This document shows, one piece after another, positions 12,101 through 23,600 of a DNA stretch of 64,000 bases. The stretch is from contig NC_134279.1 of the NCBI RefSeq assembly GCF_949628215.1, positions 12,072,041 through 12,136,040 of the forward strand. The letters run 5' to 3'. Within the stretch, counting starts at the first letter, position 1; each line of letters begins with the position of its first letter. Made by a program: the position numbers and the translations under genes. The stretch comes from Phalacrocorax aristotelis. Its lineage: Eukaryota; Chordata; Aves; Suliformes; Phalacrocoracidae. The notes beneath the pieces are model-generated. The model ran no database searches, had not been told where the DNA came from, and worked only from the letters and a program-made list of their open reading frames with translations.

Positions 12101-14760
12101 CTTGTTTACCGCTCAGGTCTTCAATTATGCGGTCAGTATACCCAGCTGGCCACTTAATCCAGTTTGGGTTTGTTTTTACTAGTAGTACAGCATAAAAGGT
12201 ACACCATAAAAGCTTGTGTGACAAGATCTTGACTATACTTTTCAGAAAATCAATTAAGTATTATTTGCTAATTTCGTTACTGCTGTCTAACTGATGACTT
12301 CAGAGTCTTGTTCTTTATAGTATATTAAGCATATGCACCACAATCAAATCTCTGTCTGCATAAAAAAGCACTGGTCCAAAATGCAGATGGAAGAGTAATA
12401 TGAAATAATGGCCGTTTTGTTTATTTTTGGCTCTAGGCATATCTGGCTTTAAATATCTACTTAAGTACATTTTGTTTTCAGATGTAGCACCAATAGAGAA
12501 GTATGGCGTGCTTTTCCTAGGGAAGCTCTTTCGACTTAGGTTTTCTTGCACAGTTTCAGATTTTCAAAGGCAGTGCCTAGAGGACATGGAGGGATAAGAA
12601 TATCATTAGCTCAGTAATTCAGAGCACATTGGAGTGACCTGGCTGTCCTAATTTTAAAGGTTATTTTAATCTTATGTAAATCTGTAACTGTCATTCACCA
12701 AAAAAAAAAATATCTGCATAATATGTCTTGCATTTTAGTTTTTCTTGCCAACCACTTTTGTACATGAACATGAGTTAACTTATTTTTTCGTGTCTTCTGG
12801 TATGCCAGTGTCTTCTCAAGTGAAACTTTGAAGAACTTACTTAAGTTAGTTAAGTAAGTCCTTAAGAAGGGGCTTTTCTCCCCCCTCCTTAGGAAATGCA
12901 GACTTTCCATTCTTATTTCTTTTTGCTCACCAAACAATTCTCAGAGTTATGTGCAGCTAGAATAGAAAAAGCTGACCTTTTCACAGATATGAAACAAATA
13001 ATCTGAACCAAGGAAAATATTCAAATGCTTAGGCTAGATTCTAACCTCAGTACTCGTATTAGTGAAGGGTTATTCAGCTTATTAAAATTAATCCCATGTT
13101 CATGTCACTACCTGCCCCAGAAGGCACTTCTTTATTTTAATATTTATTATATTTCATATTCTCTACTTTTAATTAAATTTTATCTTTAGTAAATCCCTCT
13201 TTGCTCTGTTTCACCCCCTCTGTGACTCACTAGTGAAGCTGCATGATAGGGACTCTAATTTCCTGATTGGTTAAGCCTACTTCCAGAACACATCTCTAAA
13301 ACTGAATGACCACATTTTAGACGCTACCAGAAAGTCAAAGAGAAAAGAATCAATGTAAGAAAATGCTCTCTCCTCAAAACCAGCAGATGATATCCTCTGC
13401 TCTCAGTTTGTACTTTCAAGTTATTTTTCACTGTTTCTTTGAAAGTCACCTTCTGGTCCTTGCCCTGTTTGGTAAAATAAAGACTTTGCACGGGAAGACA
13501 TGGAAATATGCAAAAAAAACATTTGCTTGCTTGTTTTAAACAGAGGAGGTGATTTTAAGGAGGCATGAATTTTCACAGATATTGGCATGTGGTAACACGT
13601 ATGAAATTCAAGACATCCTGCCTCAGATACGTAAGAACTAGGCATCTACTCTTAGTGGGTCTCCTAGGCTCTCTAATCAATGCATAGAGCGTAATAAAGT
13701 TTAATAAATTAAGGCTGGAAGCCTCTATAAGATAAGGGGGAGAATCACCCTTTGTAAAAGTCTGTCTCCCTTCAGTAATGCTAAATATCCAAACTATTTT
13801 CCAGCATGGTAAAAATCTATACATCTCTGAAGAACAGATTGACAATTAAATGAAGATCATTACTTCCTGTCATTAAAATAGTAAAATCAAGAAATACCAC
13901 AACATCTTTTCAAAAACCTGAGCTTCCAGGTGCAGAGAGGCACCTCAGATACTTACACCAGGAAATTTACCTTTGTATCCATATAGTAGAATTATTTCTG
14001 TTAGTTTTGAAGTATTTGAATAATCTGGATTTTAATTGTTCCTAGATTTTAAATGCCCTGAAGCCCATAGCAATTTAGGGTGGATGGTGAGTACCTCAAT
14101 TTATTTTCATATCACACTCTAAAATTGTTAAACCTTCCCATCCTTTCACACCTTTGTTCTGACTAGGAACACGGTGATAATGAAGTCTTCACAACAGCCG
14201 CGTCATGTTAATCTTTTATGTGTTGCTGTTGATTCTGGGCTTTACCATTTTATAGTTCTTTTTGGTTTAACTCTCACAATGACTTTGTTCATTGTTCTTG
14301 TTTTATGTTCAGCAAGGCTCGTTAGGTGATGAAAAAAGGCTTGAAGCATAAGAAACATCACAGAGACTGTCAATTAATATCTCATTAAGAAAGAAAACAA
14401 CAACAAAATGAACAAATAAGCAAGGAAAACAGGCTAAGTGGAAAGGTGTTAATTGAGGAAGATCTGAAAGGCTTGAAAGATCTAAACAAAGAATTAAGAA
14501 AAGAGTGACTTTTTCACATTAATTCATTCGCTTGGAGGTTTGAGGAATTGGTCCTGCACAGCTTTGATGATGTGAAACAACATGAAGAATTCAGGCATAA
14601 GCAAAATTGACAGAACTGGGAAAGAGAGTAGATGGACAGTCAGGATTCTGTGTTAGGGTAGGCGGAACAGACAGTCTAAAACTTCTTATTTTCAGATATC
14701 ATTGGAAAAAATATATTCCAGTCATTTCTACTAGCAGAACACCAAGCCAGTGACTTGAAG
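9181..14760. other. Non-coding DNA, no gene seen
   Basis: AT-rich sequence with only short chance frames. A perfect 10-bp inverted repeat lies at 12835-12859 (see findings). No transposon family was recognised. Confidence 0.6.
12835..12859. repeat. Perfect short inverted repeat
   Basis: ACTTACTTAA at 12835-12844, a five-base spacer GTTAG, then the exact reverse complement TTAAGTAAGT at 12850-12859. Directly visible; could form a hairpin or be a dimeric binding site, or be chance. Confidence 0.9.
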
Positions 14761-14761
14761 T

Positions 14762-14782
14762 AAAAAAAAAAAAAAAAAAAAA
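14762..14782. repeat. Poly-A tract (21 bases)
   Basis: Uninterrupted A run. It could be the tail scar of a retroposed sequence, but nothing recognisable lies upstream of it, so a plain mononucleotide repeat is the simpler reading. Confidence 0.9.
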
Positions 14783-14965
14783 TCAATCAACATTGAAGAC
14801 TCCTGCTTTCCTTGAAGGCCTTGGCGTGAGGGATGTGCAGCACATCTCAGGTCCTCGGAACTCTCCCATATTGGTCACTCTAAAAATTTTACATTGGTCT
14901 CCTGAGCTAGCTAGGTTAAATGCCAAAATGGATGAACGAAATTTGGAGACTAATTTAGGGATGAG

Positions 14966-15036
14966 GTTTTGTTTGTTTGTTTGTTTGTTTTTTGTTTTGT
15001 TGTTTGTGTTCTGTGGTTTGTTTTTTGTTTTTTTTA
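14966..15036. repeat. (GTTT)n simple repeat, partly decayed
   Basis: Four to five clean GTTT units are followed by degenerate G/T-rich sequence. Repeats in this tract create the low-complexity overlapping open frames seen on both strands here. Confidence 0.9.
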
Positions 15037-16659
15037 AGAATGACTAGAAGAGTTGGGATAATTGGAGAAAACAGAGAGGGGGGAAAAAAGGGAGAGACAG
15101 AACGCTTCACATGTAAGTCACATCTATTTAAAATCCAGTTCAGATCACCACTGATAAAAATTAATTTCTGTGTGGTAACTTTCAAGAAACCAGTTGATAT
15201 GTCCAGTGGAGATTACAAGTGAAAAATAGTTGAACTAAACCACTGACCACTGCATTATTGGCCCTTGCTGAGTATTCTAATTGATTAAGATAATTCATTT
15301 TGGTAAGGACTTGTTTCATACTGTTGTGCTGGTCTAGCTATGATTAAATAATAAAACATATAAACAAAATATGAAGGTAATTTTGATGCATTATGTTTAA
15401 GAGAAATTGTAGTTTGCCTTCTCTATGATTCCCATTAGTAGCATAATCATCTAGTATTGTGTGTTATTTTTCCTCTTATTTTCACTAAGACAAATAAAAA
15501 AAGTGTAAAGATCTTGGGATATTAAAGCTTTTTTTAATCTTGGATTTTTTTATAAGATGGAAAAGACTAGCCGAAATTGGCACAGAAAGAAAAAAAATAA
15601 TCATGATTATTTTTAGAGCTGGCCTCTTGGGCTGGGTATTGGCATTTCAGCTGAATGGAGAAAATCTTACCGTTCCAGTGTCATACTTTCTTTGCATATT
15701 TTAATTTCTAACGCTGCCAAGTTAAACTGTTTTATCAAAACTAAATTGCCTGAACTAAAAAAATAAAAACAACAGCAAAACCTAGACCTTCTTCATTAAC
15801 CACAGTGAATAAGGTGTACAGTATTTTTTCCCCAAGACCAATTTATTCTGTGAACCATGCATGCAAGCTATCAAAAGCTGTAAATTAGTGGTCACCTCAG
15901 GCATTAGAAATAAGAGCTCCTTTACAGGAGCTCCCATTGAGTCAGTCTTTTTCATCTTTGCTAATTAACACTTTTTTACCATTGCCTTATAATAAATAAT
16001 TGAAACTATCGTGTAGGACATGATTCAGAAAAGAGTGAGCAAAAACTTTAAACTAGATCATTTTCAAAGAAATCTTTCTCTGATTGGCTTCTTCAGCAAA
16101 ACCCTGAAAAATTAGAAAATAAACTGCTTTATGGCTTTAGAAACTCTTTGAAACTCTCTACTACCTGAACAACTTTAATTTATGTTCATATAGAACATCT
16201 TACTGGTGCTGAAAACCAAATATTTTGTTCCCTGAAAAAATCCAGGTAAGCCTGAAAATACTTCACAAGAGCACACAAGGTTCACAGCAATGTACTCTTG
16301 TAGTAGGTAAGAATGCTGCAGTATCACAGGATCTTCTAAAATGAGGAAGCACCTTTTAGTATGAAAAGGGAGAGTTAATCTTAAAGCGTTTGGACTGCGT
16401 CTTTGATCCTAACTGCAAGCAGAACACCCAGCCAACCACACAAGCAAGGCTTTGCCCATATTTCTCAGCAGGTTTTACAGCATCCCAACTTTGTACTAAT
16501 TCTGAGCTGGTATCAGCTTTTGAGTACCACCAAAGGCAGTAGTTATTTGCATATTTTCAGCTTCCTCAAGTAACATGATCACAAAAGAACATTTTTACGG
16601 GCTTGGCTCTCATCTGCACTTTTGTGTGCTTCAAGCATTTCTGTAATAATTACACATAC
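15037..16659. other. Non-coding DNA, no gene seen
   Basis: AT-rich sequence without a supported feature. Confidence 0.6.
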
Positions 16660-16789
16660 CTGCATAGCCCTCATTTGCAAGGAGGACATTTCTGCCATAC
16701 TGGGATTGGCAATATGAAGACTGGTTTGATTAAGCTGTGCTAAGCAAACACTGAATGTGCCGTTTTCAGGATTGGTCCACAGAGCTTCA
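16660..16789 (-). CDS. Possible internal coding exon on the minus strand, unidentified
   Basis: On the minus strand a T/C-rich acceptor (catttccttgcag) leads into 130 bp that stay open and end at ATGCAG with a consensus-like donor gtatgt. The segment encodes one base plus 43 codons, ending on a codon boundary. The frame is of mixed, protein-like composition: it includes WTNPENGTF and SVCLAQLNQTS, the latter with an NQTS N-glycosylation-type sequon. The same frame stays open beyond both splice sites (16579-16875). I do not recognise the family. Among the exon candidates in this window it has the best combination of splice sites and composition, but no partner exon with a matching phase was found nearby. 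Chance remains the main alternative. Confidence 0.25.
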
Positions 16790-19107
16790 CTGCAAGGAAA
16801 TGCTGTACGAATAAATATCATTACAGAAAGGGAAAACCTAAAGGTAATTTGATAACCCTCTGCAGGATTTAGCAAGGTGTCTAAGAATGAAATGTTGACA
16901 TTTCTGTGGTTGCTTTACTTATAGAAGAGGTACCTTTCATAAAAAGCAAAGCACTTACTTAACATTCCTCAAAGGTGGATCTAGTATTCTTCATTAGCTA
17001 AGTTTCAATTGCCTTTGTCAAGCTTGTCTTCCTGGCAAAGGTCTCTGTCAACTGTGAAATCCACTTAAGGTAATTAGTATTCTGCTAGATTTAACAGAGC
17101 CTGTGAATTAGAACTGTAACAAAAGAGAACATCTACTTGTTTCTTCATCATCAAACAAGTGGAGCTCCCAGCTCCTGTGGTGGCTGAATCTGACTCTTTT
17201 TCATGTCATACAGGCCACACTTAGAGTAAGGATTAATAGCCCTGCTCAAAATTTTGATTTTCCATTTTACCAGAAAAGATGGTAGAAATAGAAATAGAAA
17301 AATGTTTCTATTCTGATTCATAACAAGAGTAAATCTCATCGTCCCCACAATCAGGAAACAGTTTGTGTATTCCTGGTTGGATCAGCGTGTTCCTATACTG
17401 ATCCAAATCTGTGTAGCATTTTATTTTAAAATTTTCTATAGATGTTCAAATTTTGTTTAAGAATTTTGACATTTTCTTTGAGTTTTATTTGTAATTATAG
17501 TCACAGTGTTATTTTTACATTTGATTATGTCACAAAAGCACTGGCCATGTACAAATGTACAACTGTTACAGACCTCTGAAACTGCGATATAACATTCAAA
17601 GTATTCTAATGCATACTTTAATATCTGTCACTGAATATTTGCCACTTGTTGACTGGAATATTTTCTTTTCTAAGGTGAAGGGAGTTTTTTTGATCCAAAA
17701 AAGGCATGCTGGAATAAAAGGAAAGCTTTGTTAGCATCAAGCCTGCACAGACTTAGAAACAAAAGGGCCCAAGTAAGTATAAGCCAATACAAAATCTGGA
17801 CAAGGATATAAAAACTGGGAAAAGATTGGGTTATTCATTATAAGGTCAAAAAAAGACAAGGAGGAAGATAATGCATCAATTGGCTGGAAATCTCCCTGTC
17901 TGTATACTAGTGCCAGAAATATGGTAAATAAACAAGAGAAACAAGGAAACCTTAATAGTTTTTTTAAACAAACATTCTAGTCTAAATTTAAAGATCTTGC
18001 CAGCATAACAGAATTTGATAGGGCAAGCCTTCTGACTGGAATAGTTTAATATTAAAACAATACATTATCAATAAAAATTGACATAACATGAAATGAAAAT
18101 GTTTTGCCCTGTACTAACATTACAGGTGCACTCTTTGAACTGCAGACTGTAAAGTCTGATGGTTCTGTTAGTCCTCTGTTAGCCACGAAGAATGGCTCCT
18201 TTTTACTCCTTAGCAGCCCAAGGGAGCATCCCCATCAGGTTCTAGTTTATACTTATTAGACATGCAGGCTCTTAACATTACCCATGCTAGCTAAATTCAA
18301 ACTAGAATGGATGTCAGTACTGTCATCACACCTTCAGTATGCTGTGTAGACATCCTCTGAGATCAAAGTGTTTTCTATTTGTCTTACAGTGACACAGTTT
18401 GACACTCTGAAGTATGAAACCTCTTCATTACAACACAAGTAAGAGACATTTTTGACGCAGAAAATCTGTTTCAGTCACTAGGAAGGGGTTGTCTACACAA
18501 AGACGACAGTGAGAAATTGGGAAGCATGTGAACTGAGAAATAGTAGCTGTTGCAGACTAATTCTTTGTTTGGGCAGTGTTGGAAGGTGCTTTCTGAGATT
18601 AAGCTAAAACCATTTAGAAAATGTTTTTAGTAAGAATTAGTAACAGCCACATCAGGGGCTAGAACACATTAATAACCCAGGTCATTTCAGAAAACAGGGC
18701 TTCAGTAGAAAATTTTTCTCTTGCCAGGAATTAAACTGACAAAAACATGAAAACATGGCAAAGTTCTGTACTTTTAAGCGTGAGTGTGAAATTCTGAATT
18801 TTTGAGGTTTTCTTAAAATTTCACATATAATTTAGTAATCGGGGGGGTGGGGGGGATATGATATAAATTCTTATCAAAATAGCAGCCAGTGCTCCTCCCA
18901 GACAGAGCTTTCACATTCCCAGTTGACCTGTGTATGTCCTTTGTATCGCTAAGGCACGCTCTCTCAGGGTAATGTTTGGGGAAGAAATTATTTTGCGCTG
19001 ACTCATTTGTGTGTCCATGCAGTTGCCCTGTGGCACTCTTACTGCTGATAGAATTCTTCAAACAGCTTTCATATCTCTGCTGACATACATGTATAGGTTG
19101 CCTTACT
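16790..19107. other. Non-coding DNA, no gene seen
   Basis: AT-rich, with no recognised gene or transposon. A G-run (two blocks of seven G split by one T) lies at about 18841-18855. Confidence 0.6.
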
Positions 19108-19216
19108 GTCTTATTTATGTATATACTTCAGTTTTTAATATACCGATACTTTTTCCTAAGTGCCTACTATCATTATGAATTGTCCAGGTGGCTTTTCAGA
19201 GCTGTGCTAATGCATA
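19108..19216 (+). repeat. Local repeat unit 1 of 3, unknown family
   Basis: Starts at gtcttatttatgtat and includes tttttcctaagtgcct and tatgaattgtccaggtgg. It is clearly related by eye to the segment exactly 150 bases downstream (unit 2) and to unit 3 at 20.5 kb. It may be an unrecognised dispersed repeat or an old local duplication. Confidence 0.6.
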
Positions 19217-19257
19217 CACATGTGGTGGGAGAGAAGGAAAGAGGGAGTCCAGTTGCC

Positions 19258-19320
19258 ATCTTACTTATGTATTTATTTTCTTCTAAATGTACCTACATTT
19301 TTCCCTAAGTGCCTGGAACA
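19258..19320 (+). repeat. Local repeat unit 2 of 3, unknown family
   Basis: atcttacttatgtat at its start and tttccctaagtgcct near its end match unit 1 at an offset of 150 bases, with one base less between the two motifs. The purine-rich sequence just before it also resembles the sequence before unit 3. Confidence 0.6.
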
Positions 19321-20518
19321 ATATATGCAATAAACAATATTAATCAATAACTGTGCTCAAAACGTTTGGTTCCTTCAGTTCAGTGCTGGGAAACAAATGC
19401 AAGAAACTAAGTAGACCTTATAGAATGCCCTGTAGTTCAATAAATCCAAGGCCTATCTGATCACAGAGACAAGGTAATTTTAGCAATTGACATCTCATCT
19501 GCAGTACTCCCCTTCTGTTTTCCTTCAGCTTCACCTGGAGAATTATGAACCTTCCCCGCCCCCCCCTTTCAATTTATTTTAACTGTTATGAAAAAGGAGG
19601 AGAAATAGTTAAAAAGAAGTAAATGGGAAAGAGTCAAACTGTTTAAAGACTGATGGAGTACCACAAATAGCTTTAATTTTTACTCAGGACAAGACTTTTG
19701 GACAAAGAGGGGAAGAAAGAGGAAACTCCTAGTGTTAATTTCAAGGAAACGCTGAAATCCAGAAAAGAACTGAGAGAAGAGAGTTAGAAGGAAAAAGAAA
19801 GATCGTAAGTAAGCACAGTTGCATGTCTGAAGCGTTAGTTGTGTCTCTTGGTGTGTTTTCAGTTCTTCTATACGCTCTGCCCAGTTAATACTGTATTCAG
19901 TATTACTCCATAGTAACTCTTATTCCCATAAATCTGGGAAATAATATGAAAGCAGTTTCTTCTCATCAAAAGCTAAGAAAAAAAAAAAACACGTAATTTT
20001 GTTTTTTTTCAAAACCATGATCATACCAAGCACTAATTATAAAAAAGGTTATGCTCAGAGTTTTCACCTTTGTCTGTTACAAAATTTTCAGTTGCTGAAG
20101 TTTCGAACTATTAAATGGAAAAACGCAAATGTCAAGAGATTCTTGTCTTAGGAAAATTAAGAAATTTGCACAGCTATTGTATATTTAGCATATAAGTGCC
20201 CTAATACACTAGGCCTAATACAATGGAGAAAATTTATCAAATCCATGTAATAAAAACTGTAAAAGGTGACAGCTAACAAGTGTTTATCAAGTTTAATTTT
20301 TATTACTCAATTTTTTTCATAGCAACTCTATGATATCTTTAGAGTTAGATGTTGACATGACATGAACCCTCATAGCCTTTGAAATATAGTTCCTTTGACA
20401 GTGGTTTTTAGTTGAGTAATGGAAAGTGAAGACAACCTCTTCCCCTCCCTCAAAACGCCTATCTATGCCAGCAGTATCTCTGTGAATTTTTGTGAGAAAG
20501 AGAACACACACGTCTTTC
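19321..20518. other. Non-coding DNA between repeat units, no gene seen
   Basis: AT-rich, with a C-run near 19556-19567 and A-runs near 19979-19990. No gene seen. Confidence 0.6.
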
Positions 20519-20625
20519 TGTTGTATTTAAGAATTTATTTTCACTTTAAACACACCTATGTTTTTCCCTGTGTGTCAACTATGGATATGAATTGTTCAGA
20601 TGGGTTTTAAGTATATGCTAATAAC
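20519..20625 (+). repeat. Local repeat unit 3 of 3, unknown family
   Basis: Contains aatttattttcactttaaac, then gtttttccctgtgtgtc and atgaattgttcagatggg. This is the same order of motifs as unit 1, more diverged. Confidence 0.5.
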
Positions 20626-23600
20626 TTTGTATTTTCTTCATGTGCTTATACTGCAATAATGCTCAGGAGACTTAATCATGGATGAGGACTCTTTGGGCTG
20701 TGAAGAGTGTGCAAACCCAGAACAAATTATTGGTGATCCAAATAATCCGATTTTGTCTACACTTTCTTCTGTCCTTCAGTAAGAATATCTTTAAAAACTG
20801 CTTTTCTTCATTAGGTTTGGAGTTAGAAAAATCATTTTCTTTGCTGTGGCCTGAAGATTTATTTAGCTTATATAGACTCTGCCATTTCAAAGTATGTATT
20901 TTATTATATTCTTTTTTAAACTGCAAGACACATTTATTTGCAGAAGTTTTACTGGTAACTGAGTTGTGATACCAGAGACAATACGTTGCATAGGCAAATC
21001 CATCTCCAATTTGTATGTACACAGCTTGATATTCTTCTACATGGTTTGTATTTTAAGCACTGCAGTCTAGATGTTCAGGTTGATATCAGTCAAACAAGGG
21101 AAAATGGAGAGGCAAAATGCCTGCTTATCCTCAGGGATGCCACGACAAATTAGTAAGATGGTTTCATATTATAACAATGCTTTCTGTTGTTATGACAGTT
21201 GTCATATTTTAATTCTTTATGAGCTTTCATTTGGGCACTATCATAAAAATTCTTTGTACTAGCTAATTTGCTAAACCTCCTTTATTTCCCAGTTCTTTTG
21301 AGTATGTGCCGGCCTGGTCCCCTGTGAATCAGAGCATCCTGAGAACCACTCCATTTTCTAAGAGACTGTCTGTGCTTCCGAGGCATCATTTTGGCAGCAG
21401 CTGATGATGGCGATGCTGCAGCTATCCCCGCTTGTCCCTGGCTGTGGTGGTGGTGCTGCAGACAATAAAGCAACTCTGCGCTACTTACGCATTAGGCAGG
21501 AAAGTCAACTGAGAGCTATTTTAGTTGGGTTACAGCTGTCCTACGCTTCCAGCGTGGCACAAAGCATCTATAAAGCAACATTTGGGGCATGGGGTGGGGG
21601 GATTGTGACTGTCCTTTTGTATGCTATTCTAAGCTGTTAAGTAATGCTTCTGTTAATATTTGTCATCACCAACCTGACTAGCTTCACACTGAAAATCAGG
21701 AGATAAATGATACAACTATGATTCCTAATCCCTGAGACAATTCTGCTCTCGACTCTCAAAAATACTATGGGTTGGTATGTTGGGCCTTTGGCAAGAGATT
21801 CTTCAGATTTCTATTGCATTTCTTCATTTAATTTGGACAAAAAAATAACCCATCAGTGAAGAGTCCATTGTGTTTATTCTTAAGATATGAAGTGACTATT
21901 AGTAGCCGTCAGAGAGTGTAGATGACACTGTCCTGTACAGCTGCATTGTGGATATCCCTCCTCTAAAATAAATCTAAATAAACAGATAAAGCAGCAACCC
22001 CCAATCTTACTCTGAGATCATGCATTGGGTGACTAATCTACTCTTGCTAGACAGTGGAAGCCTCTGTAGACTGAGAAAAGGTGTCATTAGCTGATTTTCA
22101 TGCCAGGACCAAAACCAAATAAAGCCAGAGCTGAAAACAAACAAAAATATATTAGGCTGACAAAAAAGTCTCCAGTGGGAAATGGAAGACAACTAGAAAC
22201 AATGGTAATAACATTTTCATGTGCTTTCATTACATGAGCAATTTGGGGATGTGCTGAACAATTCAGAAATATTTCAAATTGCTGGGTATATGCCATAATT
22301 GCTGGTTTACAAATATGTCAGATCTTTTACCATGCAGGCTCCTTTTATTCACTACAAACGATTCTAGATCATACGTTTTCCATTTAAACTGTGAGAAGAA
22401 AATAGTGCAGTAGAGAAATAGTATTAATTTTCCTGGCTGCACAGATGAGGATTACTGAAGCATGATGTTATCCTGGCATTTATCAATATGTAATCTTAAT
22501 TTCCATAGTGCTCTCAATTAGTCTTACTCTATAATAACTCAGTATAACATAGACTATCTATACTTACAAAACTAAGTATAAAGCTGAGTAGCCTTAGACA
22601 GTCGTTAAAATGGACACTTGCAAAGATGCTAGAATTAAATAGCAATTACCTTTCTTCTAGATTATCTGGTTTAACATTCATATAAACAGTTGATTTTGAA
22701 CATTTGTTGGTGTTTGTATATATTGTAGCAGTAGTCACCCAAACTGAGGGTTTAGCATAATACTAAATCTCTTTAACTGCTTACTGAAATTAGAACAATT
22801 TTGATATCATTGTGGCTTTCTAACTTTGGGGTGGTAAATTTTCTATTTAAAAAGGCATAGAATTGCCCCCCAGAAGAGCAGTTACTTAGAGACCACAATA
22901 TCTCTTCTTTATCTGATTTTACTGGTCCAGTGTAGAGAGAGGCAAAAGAAACCTTTTGCAATCAACTGCCACTGCAGGCCTGGAGGAAATGCCACCACTG
23001 ATCAGGAGGTGTTTGACAATCAATGTGCATTGAGCAGTTCTTACTGTGACTGTTCACAACCCCACCAAAGATCAAGACCAGTGATGCACTGTTTAGCAGA
23101 TACTCTGCCTGGAACAAGTTATTCTCATGTGTTCCCTAATACATTTTTCCAGATTCTCATCTCCATCAAAACCAAATGCTGTTCCACCATGGTGAAAACT
23201 TCAGTGGACTATCTGCCAGCTCTGAACAGCATTGGGTGGGCCAGGCAGGCACTGGGCAGTTGCTTTGGGATGCATTAACACAAAATCAATCTCCTGACCC
23301 ATCTCTACTTAAGAGAATGTTGGTTCACACTGTGGAACAGCCTCAGAGCTCGAGAAGCACCTCCTTTTGGGTGAAACAAAACTGGAAGATGGACACTCCA
23401 AGAGCTTGCCTCCTGCACTTCAACCATCAAAGAATACTCACAGGGTGAGTATGAAGTAGCCCCTGCAGAGCACATACGGTGTCAACACTGAATATGGTGT
23501 CAACAGTGAATTCTTGACAGCAAGTGTTTTGCTTTACTTGTGTGCTTCCACTGTACTGTAGAATTTGCCCTGGTAGCCATTCCTTTTGGCTGGTGGAAGG

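Noticed and set aside
14793-15222. Three overlapping frames of 76-84 codons
   Set aside because: They arise from the (GTTT)n low-complexity repeat.
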